Positions 1 through 7,897 of a stretch of DNA of 64,000 nt are shown piece after piece. Every line of letters starts with the position of its first letter. Positions within the stretch are counted from its first letter, which is position 1. Origin of the DNA: JAFGXT01 sp963677165 (lineage in GTDB: Bacteria > Verrucomicrobiota > Lentisphaeria > Victivallales > SZUA-371); the NCBI GenBank assembly GCA_963677165.2, contig CAXXSX010000002.1, positions 5,518,001 to 5,582,000 of the forward strand, in the 5' to 3' direction. Position numbers and translations under genes: made by a program. The notes below the pieces were generated by a model, which was given only the letters and a program-made list of their open reading frames with translations, did no database searches and was not told the DNA's origin.

Positions 1-1
1 A

Positions 2-100
2 GCTGTTTTAGAACGCAGACGTAATCCCATGACGTTAGCACGTCGTATTCTATTTGAAGGTATTATTGTCGCCGGTCAAACTATAGCACCAGTTAAATAA
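2..100 (+). CDS. C-terminal tail of a LacI/GntR-type sugar regulator (partial)
   Basis: The reading frame enters from the left edge and ends with TAA at 98-100, giving about 32 residues that include LARRILFEGIIVAGQTIAP. The pattern Arg-Arg-(I/V)-LF-(E/P)-(G/T)-x-(I/L)-(I/V) followed by G-x-T-x-x-P is the usual last strand of LacI-family proteins and of GntR proteins that carry a periplasmic-binding-protein-like effector domain. Only the effector end is visible, so LacI and GntR cannot be told apart and the ligand is unknown. It lies 21 nt upstream of a pseudopilin-like gene on the same strand. Confidence 0.6.
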   Translation, partial: AVLERRRNPMTLARRILFEGIIVAGQTIAPVK

Positions 101-121
101 CATATAAAAAGGGAAAAGAAA

Positions 122-820
122 ATGAAGACAAAAACATTCACACTTATCGAACTCCTAGTCGTAATAGCTATCATAGCTATCCTAGCTGCAATGCTATTGC
201 CGTCATTGAGCAAGGCCAGGATGACCGCAAAGAAAATTGCTTGTACAGCAAATCTAAAACAATTCGGTACTGCGTTAACTTCCTACTGCGGAGATTTTGA
301 CGACTACTATCCAAATACTGGCAGAACTTACGGCACATGGAGCGAAGGCAGTTACGAATATATTTCCGGCCGTCAAAGTGCAAATATGTTTCTTTATGTG
401 CTGAAATCCTATATTATTAACGGCAAATTGGCATACTGTCCTTTGGATAATTATCGCAAATATAAACAGACAACCTGGGACAACCTTGAGAACACCAATG
501 ACATGACCCAAATCAAAGGAATCAGTTACGAATACTACGGCATCCTGAAACCAAACGGGAAAAACAATGGGTATGATGAAAATACTGCACGCCGCGCATT
601 CGACAAACCAGTCACCGGCATTATGGCAGACGGTATCTTCTGGAGTGGAGCAACCGGTTGGGTCTGGGGTCATGGAGGCAATTTCAATACCGCACCTTCG
701 AATGCCAATGTACTTTTTGCTGACGGGCGGGTCGAATTCAAAAATAGAATTAGACATGACACTTATCCTATGGCCATGGCCGGATATACCTCCGTTGATA
801 ACTGGCTCGTGAATTATTAA
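122..820 (+). CDS. Type II secretion pseudopilin-like protein with prepilin N-terminal methylation motif
   Basis: The 232-residue protein starts with a short basic leader and the class III prepilin motif FTLIELLVVIAIIAILAAM, with the conserved Glu five residues after the processing site and one hydrophobic helix. The C-terminal part contains an H-(x)n-(A)DG-x-V stretch (NVLFADGRVEF), the form seen in the very large PVC-bacteria family of prepilin-like proteins. These are thought to be exported, processed by prepilin peptidase and displayed or incorporated in fibres; no specific role is known. A purine-rich AAAGGGAAAAG lies just before the ATG. Members of this family often precede glycoside hydrolase genes in Lentisphaerota, and here a secreted glycosidase follows at 983. 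Confidence 0.85.
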   Translation: MKTKTFTLIELLVVIAIIAILAAMLLPSLSKARMTAKKIACTANLKQFGTALTSYCGDFDDYYPNTGRTYGTWSEGSYEYISGRQSANMFLYVLKSYIINGKLAYCPLDNYRKYKQTTWDNLENTNDMTQIKGISYEYYGILKPNGKNNGYDENTARRAFDKPVTGIMADGIFWSGATGWVWGHGGNFNTAPSNANVLFADGRVEFKNRIRHDTYPMAMAGYTSVDNWLVNY

Positions 821-878
821 GATATTTCAACCTGCAACTCTCTTCTTCATTCTCAAAAGAAATATATCACTGATATTT

Positions 879-946
879 TCCCATGCGATTTCACAATAGA
901 AATCGTATGGGAGGCTTATACTCTTGCGGTTAAATTTCTACCGCAA
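879..946. other. Two consecutive hairpins between pseudopilin and glycosidase genes
   Basis: A 14-bp stem at 879-892/899-912 (TCCCATGCGATTTC with one G-U pair, loop of 6) is followed by a 7-bp stem at 924-930/940-946 (TTGCGGT/ACCGCAA). Neither is followed by a clear T run on the plus strand, so they may be weak terminators or mRNA-processing or stability elements for the flanking genes. Confidence 0.5.
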
Positions 947-982
947 CCAATACCATCTTAAAAATAGGATAAAGGATTTTCA

Positions 983-3900
983 ATGAAATTATTATGTCGT
1001 GATTTAAAAAACATCGTAATGTCGGGTTTATTACTCGCAGGAATCTCTGCTTCTGCGGTGAATATCATTAAGAACGGTGATTTTACAAAAAATAATGAGA
1101 ACAGAATACCGACAGACTGGAAACTAGCTTCTCCTAAAAATATGATAATGAAAGTGGTCGATGGCGGATATGATTCTCCCAAGGCATTACTATGCAAAAC
1201 CGAAACTCTATATGGTGGAGGTCGAGCTGCACTAAGGCAGTTTCTACCGCTGATTTCCAATCGTAAGTATGAGATCAGCTGTTTCAGCCAAGGGAAAGCC
1301 GGCGGTTATCTGTCATTTGCAATTGGTAACCGCTGGCAGCAACGCGTGTGGATTCGAGGCGGAAAAGATTGGGAAAAATACATCCAGACCATTACCTGTA
1401 AGCCAGACCAGTTCTCTTGGAAAAATGCCTATGAGATATGCCTACTGATGGAAGCCAAGTGCAACGCAAAAGTATCGAACATCTGCTTGCAACCGCTTAA
1501 TGCATTCTATAGCGTGGAACAACCGTACAGTAAACATGATGGGTTGTATGTCGTAAATAAATTAAATTCATTCAGTTTAAACTCGAACAGCATTCCGTCT
1601 TCGTTACCGGTTATAGCTCCTGAACTAGTGAATAAGCCGGGTATGGGACTGGGAAAGGATTCCATCGTAAAAAATGCAGCGGACTTATCCTGCAAAGTCG
1701 CATTGGCGACAGATTCCAAAGGATTGATCTTTTATGCGAAAGTTACTGACAACAAACATTATGCCTATAGCGACTCCAACATGTGGAATGCCGACTGTGT
1801 GCAGCTGGGAATCGATCAAAAATGTGAACGTGGAGAAATGCGCAATAACTCATGCGATCACGAAATTGGCTTTTCACTTGCGAACGGACAGGCCCATAAT
1901 TTTGACTGGATCCTTAAGCGTAAACTGACTTCAAAGGAAATGCAGTATACAGTGAAACCGATTAGCGGGGGATATCTGGTGATAGCCAGAATCAGTTGGG
2001 AATTTCTGTCCGAAGTTGACCGCGACGGTACCGGCAGGCTGTCCGTTAATGTAGTAGTAAACGATACCGATGACGGCATACAGCGTAAAGCCCTGTCGCT
2101 GGCACCTGGACTCTACTCGAATAAGAGCAACAAAGCCAACGTTGTCTGTCTGCTGAATAAATCAAAATCAGATGTAATCTTTCTGCCGGATACTACTGTA
2201 ATTACGGATCGCTTATCGGGACGTTTAATTTTAACCGGTGCGGCTGAAAGTGCAGATTATTCAATGCAGGTCATCATGCCCAGCGGCAAGACCATTAAAC
2301 TCGATCTTCCAAAAGACCGGGTACTAAACAACGGTTTACCAATGGTTGCAGATATTCGAATTAACGGCGGTCAATTTGAAGCTGGACAGAGTAAGATTCA
2401 GGTAATTTCCGGCGGTCAAGTTAAGCTTGAAACCGTGGTAACCAAGAAGGATTACTTCAATGATCTGAAAAAGGAACTGCCGTCAACGCAAAAACGCTAT
2501 GAGGCATTAAAGAAGAATATTAACGAATTGACAGAACAGCGTAAAGCCACGGCCCGTATGAAAGTTGCGTGCGCCATTGCCGAACGACAGTTTCACGAAT
2601 TCAAAGATATGCTGCATCGAGCTGCGGTATCCCAGAAAGCGGCCGATTATAACGGGCGAATCGGTTTGCGGATCTGCAAAGAACTTAATATGATATTTGA
2701 TAAAATCGATCAGGATATTGTCAAAGCCCGGAACGGCGCGGGATTACCTGATGTTCCGCGCTATAAGAGTTCTCCACGGACGTTGCGTAATGGTTATTTT
2801 GAAGCCACAGTTGTCGATGCAAACGGCAAAATGTCAACAAGGCCAGTTATATTTTCCGGTTACGGTCATTTTGGCCAGGTGATGAGAGACGTCGACTGGT
2901 TTCAAAATATCGGTGTCAATTTTATCCAAACTGAGCTCGGACCTAACAGTGTGATCATTGGCGAACGTAATGATGGTTCTTTCATCCTTGATCACAAAAT
3001 ACTGGACCAGAAATGTGATACGATAAAACGCGCAAAGGCCAACAATGTAGCCGTTTGCCTGTTAATTTCGCCTCATTATTATCCCGAATGGGCTTTAAAG
3101 AAGCATCCTGAATCCGCCTGGAACTCGGGCAGTTTCCTGCGATACGATGTTCAGGATCCCTATGCAAAAAAACTGATCGGCGCGTATATCAAGGAAGTCA
3201 TTTCCTACGTCAGAAAGAGTCCGGGCGCGGAAGCTGTCCACAGTATCTGCATTTCAAATGAGCCCAAACTCACAATCAGCTTGAAACGCAAACAGGTTAG
3301 AGAACGTTTCATTACCTATTTAACGAGAAAGTATCGAAACATCACAGCGCTCAATTCTGCCTGGCGCCGCAGCTATGCGTCGTTCAATGCCGCAGTTCCA
3401 GACAACAGTGATCCGACATTCAAAGTTAATCCCGGATTATTCTATGATTTCACAAAATTCAAACTGCAGGAGTTTGCGGATTGGCACTCCTGGATGGCCC
3501 AATTGGTAAAACAGGAATGGCCCGAAATGCCGGTACATGCAAAAGTAATGACTGCTTTCGGGATACCGTGCGCAATCGATTATGAAGCGTTTAGTAAATT
3601 CTGCGATTTAAACGGTACTGATGCTTCTGAATCGTTCACTCAGGGAATGATGGCATCCATGAAACCGGTTCATATCGTCAACTCAGAAAACCACATAATT
3701 CCTGACGGTCATCAGGAACTGGTACCATACGATAAGATCTACCAGACTATGATCCGGCAGTTTGTTGATGGTGTTGGCGGCAGCGCCGTCTGGGTCTGGG
3801 AACCGTACAGTTTGCAGATGTTTGAACAGAGACATGGACTTGACGGCAATATTTACCGGCGTCCACTGGATATTCTGGCAGTATACGATGCCACCGAGGC

Positions 3901-4561
3901 GGCTAACCGCCTGATAGACGACATTGGTTATGGTTTCAATGTAAAGCCAGAAGTCGCGCTGTTGTATTCGCAGGCTTCCGCCATTGATAATTCAAAATAT
4001 GAAACAAACTGCCGTAAGGTCTGGGACTTGCTGCGGCATACCGGCCGAAAGGTCGGGTTCATTTCTGAAGATCAGTTGCGGCAGAATAAATACAACGGCT
4101 GCAAACTGATCTTTGCAGTAAACACCACCAATATCAACCCCTCAACTGTTACAGCGTTGAACCGCTTCATTAAAAAAGGCGGAAAGATTATAACTATTGG
4201 AAAATCTTTTCTCGCAAACCAATATGGAGCCAGGTTAAAAAACAAGGTTAAAACTTCTGATCGTATTTCCGGCAAATCAATGAAGAAAACATCTAAATTG
4301 CTTAATAAGCTGGAAACAATTATTGATGCTACTGTGGGCAAACTGCCGGTCAGCCTTACTATTCTTGACGGAACGGTTGACAGTATCAACTGGCGTTGTA
4401 CTCCAACAAAAGACGGAAGTCACATGATTTACGTCGAAAACATTGGAAAAGACGATGTAAAAATTAAATTATCCGACAAACCAACAGACATGATTTCCGG
4501 CAAGGAACTTCCTGACACATTTACTCTCCCTCCCTGGGGATCAAAACTAATGAAATTATGA
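983..4561 (+). CDS. Secreted GH42-like beta-galactosidase-type glycoside hydrolase with N-terminal sugar-binding modules
   Basis: This 1192-residue protein has an N-terminal signal peptide (hydrophobic MSGLLLAGISASA after a basic start). Residues about 25-180 resemble a CBM4/9-type module (NGDF ... P-x-x-W). Residues about 215-390 look like a CBM9-like sugar-binding sandwich (FYAKVTDN ... WNADCVQLGID). A helical stretch lies at about 490-600, then a TIM barrel with GH42 character. SNEP at about 757-761 (Glu760) is a plausible acid/base and NSEN (Glu902) a plausible nucleophile. The end (about 1020-1110) resembles the glutamine-amidotransferase-like trimerisation domain of GH42. It probably cleaves beta-galactosides or related glycans outside the cytoplasm; substrate unproven. 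AAGGA precedes the ATG. The many domains make it longer than a standard 650-residue GH42. Confidence 0.75.
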   Translation: MKLLCRDLKNIVMSGLLLAGISASAVNIIKNGDFTKNNENRIPTDWKLASPKNMIMKVVDGGYDSPKALLCKTETLYGGGRAALRQFLPLISNRKYEISCFSQGKAGGYLSFAIGNRWQQRVWIRGGKDWEKYIQTITCKPDQFSWKNAYEICLLMEAKCNAKVSNICLQPLNAFYSVEQPYSKHDGLYVVNKLNSFSLNSNSIPSSLPVIAPELVNKPGMGLGKDSIVKNAADLSCKVALATDSKGLIFYAKVTDNKHYAYSDSNMWNADCVQLGIDQKCERGEMRNNSCDHEIGFSLANGQAHNFDWILKRKLTSKEMQYTVKPISGGYLVIARISWEFLSEVDRDGTGRLSVNVVVNDTDDGIQRKALSLAPGLYSNKSNKANVVCLLNKSKSDVIFLPDTTVITDRLSGRLILTGAAESADYSMQVIMPSGKTIKLDLPKDRVLNNGLPMVADIRINGGQFEAGQSKIQVISGGQVKLETVVTKKDYFNDLKKELPSTQKRYEALKKNINELTEQRKATARMKVACAIAERQFHEFKDMLHRAAVSQKAADYNGRIGLRICKELNMIFDKIDQDIVKARNGAGLPDVPRYKSSPRTLRNGYFEATVVDANGKMSTRPVIFSGYGHFGQVMRDVDWFQNIGVNFIQTELGPNSVIIGERNDGSFILDHKILDQKCDTIKRAKANNVAVCLLISPHYYPEWALKKHPESAWNSGSFLRYDVQDPYAKKLIGAYIKEVISYVRKSPGAEAVHSICISNEPKLTISLKRKQVRERFITYLTRKYRNITALNSAWRRSYASFNAAVPDNSDPTFKVNPGLFYDFTKFKLQEFADWHSWMAQLVKQEWPEMPVHAKVMTAFGIPCAIDYEAFSKFCDLNGTDASESFTQGMMASMKPVHIVNSENHIIPDGHQELVPYDKIYQTMIRQFVDGVGGSAVWVWEPYSLQMFEQRHGLDGNIYRRPLDILAVYDATEAANRLIDDIGYGFNVKPEVALLYSQASAIDNSKYETNCRKVWDLLRHTGRKVGFISEDQLRQNKYNGCKLIFAVNTTNINPSTVTALNRFIKKGGKIITIGKSFLANQYGARLKNKVKTSDRISGKSMKKTSKLLNKLETIIDATVGKLPVSLTILDGTVDSINWRCTPTKDGSHMIYVENIGKDDVKIKLSDKPTDMISGKELPDTFTLPPWGSKLMKL

Positions 4562-4623
4562 TTCTACTCCCATTGCGGTAATAATATTTTATTGTTCAAT
4601 TACTGCTTGGAAAAAGTTAATAG

Positions 4624-4661
4624 AACAGCTGGCGTTAGTAATGCACTGCACGCCAGCTGTT
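4624..4661 (+). terminator. Probable intrinsic terminator after the GH42-like gene
   Basis: A perfect 12-bp inverted repeat (AACAGCTGGCGT / ACGCCAGCTGTT, 14-nt loop) is followed by a T-rich but interrupted tail. It lies about 60 nt after the stop. The remainder of the 4562-4872 gap holds only this element and the umuDC promoter candidate. Confidence 0.65.
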
Positions 4662-4817
4662 TCATTCTTCCTCAAACTGCGTTCTTAGAACATTTATTCT
4701 TGCAATGCTAATTTATCTAACATGAAGAGAACGGTTTCCCCCTTCACCCAATCCTCCAATTGCCCACCTTGTTTGTTTTCTATTTTCATTTTTAGGATTT
4801 TTGACGACTCTCCCCTG

Positions 4818-4845
4818 TTGCATAAGTCAGATTGCCGGTTAAAAT
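4818..4845 (+). promoter_or_regulatory. Candidate sigma-70 promoter of umuDC
   Basis: TTGCAT (4818-4823), 16-bp spacer, TAAAAT (4840-4845), ending 27 nt before the umuD start. I could not see a clear LexA palindrome of the E. coli or Bacillus type here, so SOS control is only inferred from the genes. Confidence 0.4.
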
Positions 4846-4872
4846 ATCCTTTAGAAAAAAAATAAGGATCAT

Positions 4873-5286
4873 ATGACGAAAAAGAAGAACGATAACAAAC
4901 CGCCGTTGATGGAATCATGCGTTATGGCAGGATTCCCCTCCCCGGCGGAACAATATGTAGAGCAGTCACTAGACCTGAATGAGCTACTGGTAAAACATCC
5001 GGCCGGTACTTTTTTTGTCCGGACAGCCGGCGATTCCATGCTGCAGGCTGGAATCCACCCCGGAGATATCCTGGTAGTTGACCGCACACTCGAACCCGTT
5101 GATGGCAATATTGTGATTGCCGCCGTTGACGGAGAATTCACGGTCAAATATATTTATTTTGAAGGACACAGTGTCCGTCTGGTCGCAGCTAATCCTGAAT
5201 ATCGGCCCATCACGTTTGAAGACGGCAGCGAGTTACGTCTTTTTGGCGTGGTCACTTCTACCATCCATCAATTTGACAAGAGGTAA
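4873..5286 (+). CDS. umuD: UmuD-like S24 self-cleaving subunit of translesion polymerase V
   Basis: 137 residues. RecA-stimulated self-cleavage of UmuD activates the UmuC polymerase for translesion synthesis. The cleavage-site region VMAGFPSPA puts the scissile bond at Ala19-Gly20, where E. coli UmuD has Cys24-Gly25. The Ser-Lys dyad is present: GDSM with Ser55 and FTVK with Lys92, a 37-residue spacing identical to E. coli (Ser60/Lys97). The short N-terminal arm and lack of a DNA-binding domain separate it from LexA. The gene is 5 nt upstream of umuC, so the two are surely cotranscribed. Confidence 0.93.
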   Translation: MTKKKNDNKPPLMESCVMAGFPSPAEQYVEQSLDLNELLVKHPAGTFFVRTAGDSMLQAGIHPGDILVVDRTLEPVDGNIVIAAVDGEFTVKYIYFEGHSVRLVAANPEYRPITFEDGSELRLFGVVTSTIHQFDKR

Positions 5287-5291
5287 CAGCC

Positions 5292-6545
5292 ATGTATGCT
5301 CTGGTCGACTGCAATAATTTTTATGTCTCTTGCGAACGGGTTTTCGACCTTTCCCTTGAAAACCGTCCGGTCGCAGTACTGTCCAACAACGACGGCTGCG
5401 TAATCTCCCGTTCCAACGAACTTAAGCAACTTGGAATAAAAATGGGGGTACCATTTTTTCAACTCAGGCCACATCTAAAAAGACACAATATCGCGATTCG
5501 TTCCAGCAACTATGAACTCTATGGCGACATGTCGCGCCGGGTGATGAGTATTCTTGGAAATTTCTCTCCGAACGTAGAGCCATACTCTATCGATGAAGCA
5601 TTTGTATCTATCAATCTGCCGCACGGATCCAGCTACTACAGCTATGCACAAGAAATACGTTCCCGGCTATTCAAATGGACTGGCCTGCCGGTAGGAGTCG
5701 GCATAGCTTCAACCAAAACACTAGCCAAAATGGCCAACCATATCGGCAAAAAAACACCGGAAGGAGTATTTGTTATGACATCTAATCCAACGGATATTCT
5801 TAGACAACTTCCGGTCGGAGAGGTATGGGGTATCGGTAAACGTCTGACGGCAAAACTGGAACGGCTCGGAATCCGTACTGCCGAACAATTATCCGCCTGC
5901 GAAGATGGATACCTGAGAAAAAAGTTTAATGTCTGTGTGGAGCGCACCGCAACAGAATTACGCGGAACTCCTGCCCTGGAAGCGGAAAATCCCGATGAAC
6001 CAAGTCAAAGCGTCAGCTGCTCCCGATCGTTCAGTTATCCGGTTACCGCTTTTAACGAACTGAGTGAAGCCATTGCAAGTTACACATCATTGACGGCTGA
6101 AAAATTAAGAAAAGAAAAACAACGGGCATCAGGCGCGAACGTATATTTTCAATATTATCCGGATCATGGTCCCATCGAACGGGAGGGTGGAATGAGTGGG
6201 ACAACCGTTGTTTTTGATCAGCTAACCGGAAGTACAGCAAAAATGCTGGCAAAAATAAACAATATATTACCATCGATATTTATAAAAGGCCGCCGTTATA
6301 AAAAAGCCGGAGTCGTACTGTACGGACTCGAAGGCAGTCATGGCGAACAGCCGGATCTATTTTCTGCGGAAGTTGAAGATAAAAATGATAAGCTGTACGA
6401 AACAATTGACCGAATCAATCGTCAGTTCGGCAAAAAAGCAATTTTTCATCTCGGCGAAGGCACCGGCCAGCCCTGGAAAATGAAACGCGAACATCTCTCT
6501 CCATGTTACACAACCAATTGGGATCAACTACTTCAGGTGAAATAA
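5292..6545 (+). CDS. umuC: UmuC, Y-family DNA polymerase V catalytic subunit
   Basis: 417 residues, the usual UmuC length. The Y-family catalytic carboxylates are visible: Asp6 in MYALVDCNN and Asp101-Glu102 in YSIDEAF. The NNDGCVISRSNE finger motif, the helix-hairpin-helix around GEVWGIGKRLTAKL (about 176-190) and the little-finger domain follow in order, and the C-terminal DUF4113-like end (HLGEGTGQPWKMKREHLSPCYTT) is typical of UmuC. It replicates past DNA lesions at the cost of mutations, together with processed UmuD. Confidence 0.95.
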   Translation: MYALVDCNNFYVSCERVFDLSLENRPVAVLSNNDGCVISRSNELKQLGIKMGVPFFQLRPHLKRHNIAIRSSNYELYGDMSRRVMSILGNFSPNVEPYSIDEAFVSINLPHGSSYYSYAQEIRSRLFKWTGLPVGVGIASTKTLAKMANHIGKKTPEGVFVMTSNPTDILRQLPVGEVWGIGKRLTAKLERLGIRTAEQLSACEDGYLRKKFNVCVERTATELRGTPALEAENPDEPSQSVSCSRSFSYPVTAFNELSEAIASYTSLTAEKLRKEKQRASGANVYFQYYPDHGPIEREGGMSGTTVVFDQLTGSTAKMLAKINNILPSIFIKGRRYKKAGVVLYGLEGSHGEQPDLFSAEVEDKNDKLYETIDRINRQFGKKAIFHLGEGTGQPWKMKREHLSPCYTTNWDQLLQVK

Positions 6546-6554
6546 TACAGTCAT

Positions 6555-7022
6555 TCAAATCCGCGAAACGCGACCCTTGATCTTGGCAACTTGTTCAAGC
6601 GTAGCAGCTCCCTCATTCATGGCCTTAACCAACTCAACAATGTGGGTTTCAAGCTCAGATTTCTCCACAATATCATCACCAATGGAAAAGGTACACTTAA
6701 TATTCTCACCGGAAATATCGCAGAATACACCTTGATGAGGCACATCCTTTGTCTGCATATTCATAAAATGAGAATATGCATCCCACAAAATTCCAGCGAT
6801 AGATTTGCACTCATTTTCCGATAAAGATTCAAACGTAAATGCCCACGGAAATAAAGTCTGCTCCCACTGGGATTCCCTCTTTTGTTGGAATTCAAACTTC
6901 CCGGAATGAATATATTTCTCCAGATAACTTCCGAGTTTTACATCATTCTCACAACCGCCATCCAAATTTTTACATACTGCACTAAATCTTATCATACTAG
7001 AACCTACAACTCCCAAAAACAT
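6555..7022 (-). CDS. Hypothetical protein, about 155 residues
   Basis: I do not recognise a family. The protein is soluble and mixed in composition, with a Trp/Phe-rich middle (WEQTLFPWAFTFESL) and a charged C-terminal helix (VELVKAMNEGAATLEQVAKIKGRV). The ATG at 7022 is preceded by GGGGAAGG five bases upstream; an in-frame TTG lies 15 nt further out and another ATG (MIRFSAV) 27 nt inside. It is convergent with umuC and has its own AT-rich upstream region. Codon use looks like that of its neighbours, so it is probably a real gene. Confidence 0.6.
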   Translation of the reverse strand: MFLGVVGSSMIRFSAVCKNLDGGCENDVKLGSYLEKYIHSGKFEFQQKRESQWEQTLFPWAFTFESLSENECKSIAGILWDAYSHFMNMQTKDVPHQGVFCDISGENIKCTFSIGDDIVEKSELETHIVELVKAMNEGAATLEQVAKIKGRVSRI

Positions 7023-7157
7023 ATATACCTTCCCCAAAATAAATTTGTATTTTAAAGTATTGTTTCAAATTACATTGTCAAACCAATAAAATAAAAAAAA
7101 TATCGATATAAAATTTATCGTCTCCCATCTAACTTACAAAAAATATAGCAATAAATA

Positions 7158-7186
7158 TTGACTATATCACTACTTACTGCTATTAT
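7158..7186 (+). promoter_or_regulatory. Candidate promoter of second pseudopilin-like gene
   Basis: TTGACT (7158-7163), 17-bp spacer, TATTAT (7181-7186; TATAAT also readable at 7184-7189). A transcript from here has a leader of about 50 nt to the GTG at 7243. Confidence 0.5.
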
Positions 7187-7242
7187 AATGATTTCACATA
7201 AATATATCATACGCAATACATTAACAAATATTAGTACAAACA

Positions 7243-7896
7243 GTGCAACGAAGTCGGAATCTTTTCACATTAACAGAACTTTTAATCGTTATTTCAATAA
7301 TCGCGACTCTAGCCGGACTGCTCATGCCGGCAATCGCCATGGCGCTTGACAAGGCAAAAAACATTAGCTGTTTAAACAACCTGCATCAGTTCAGCCTTGC
7401 AATTCCCCAATACTCTGATGACTATAATGGTCGGTATTCGCCATGGCTGTCAACCCTCTACAAAAACTACTCCGGCGGCGAAGGAATTTACCATTGCCGA
7501 AAAGACCTGAACAGTTCAGAAACACCCAGCGCAGAATGGATATCCCACAAAAACATGAAATATGAGACCTCTTTTGACCGTCCCGGCAACACCAGCTTAT
7601 ACCCTTTGGGTAATGATCCGAATACGGAAGTATTGAATATCAGTTATTATTATGAATTTACCGAAGCGTCATGTATATGGCGTGACTCAACCAAAACTTG
7701 CAGTGAATTAAAAGTTAAAGACATGAAAAGCGGCAAAAACGCTTATACCGGCAAAAAATACTTGTTAAGTTTTTTCCCTATCATACGTTGCTGCTGGCAC
7801 ATCCGAAAAAAGAAACCCGTCTATCAGAATTTATCTGTTGCCGGAAATGTCTTCTACAGCGAGGAAGAATGGGCCGCAAAGAGCTGGGCACCATAA
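7243..7896 (+). CDS. Pseudopilin-like protein, GTG start
   Basis: 217 residues beginning at GTG with almost no leader (about 8 residues), then the prepilin motif LFTLTELLIVISIIATLAGLL with Glu at position +5 and one membrane helix. The C-terminal region has HxxxKKPVYQNLSVAGNV, a variant of the H...DG signature in which DG is replaced by AG. No ATG is available in the right place and no strong ribosome binding site is visible, so expression may be low. It stands alone between a minus-strand gene and mfd (convergent, 1 nt between stops). Confidence 0.75.
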   Translation: MQRSRNLFTLTELLIVISIIATLAGLLMPAIAMALDKAKNISCLNNLHQFSLAIPQYSDDYNGRYSPWLSTLYKNYSGGEGIYHCRKDLNSSETPSAEWISHKNMKYETSFDRPGNTSLYPLGNDPNTEVLNISYYYEFTEASCIWRDSTKTCSELKVKDMKSGKNAYTGKKYLLSFFPIIRCCWHIRKKKPVYQNLSVAGNVFYSEEEWAAKSWAP

Positions 7897-7897
7897 A

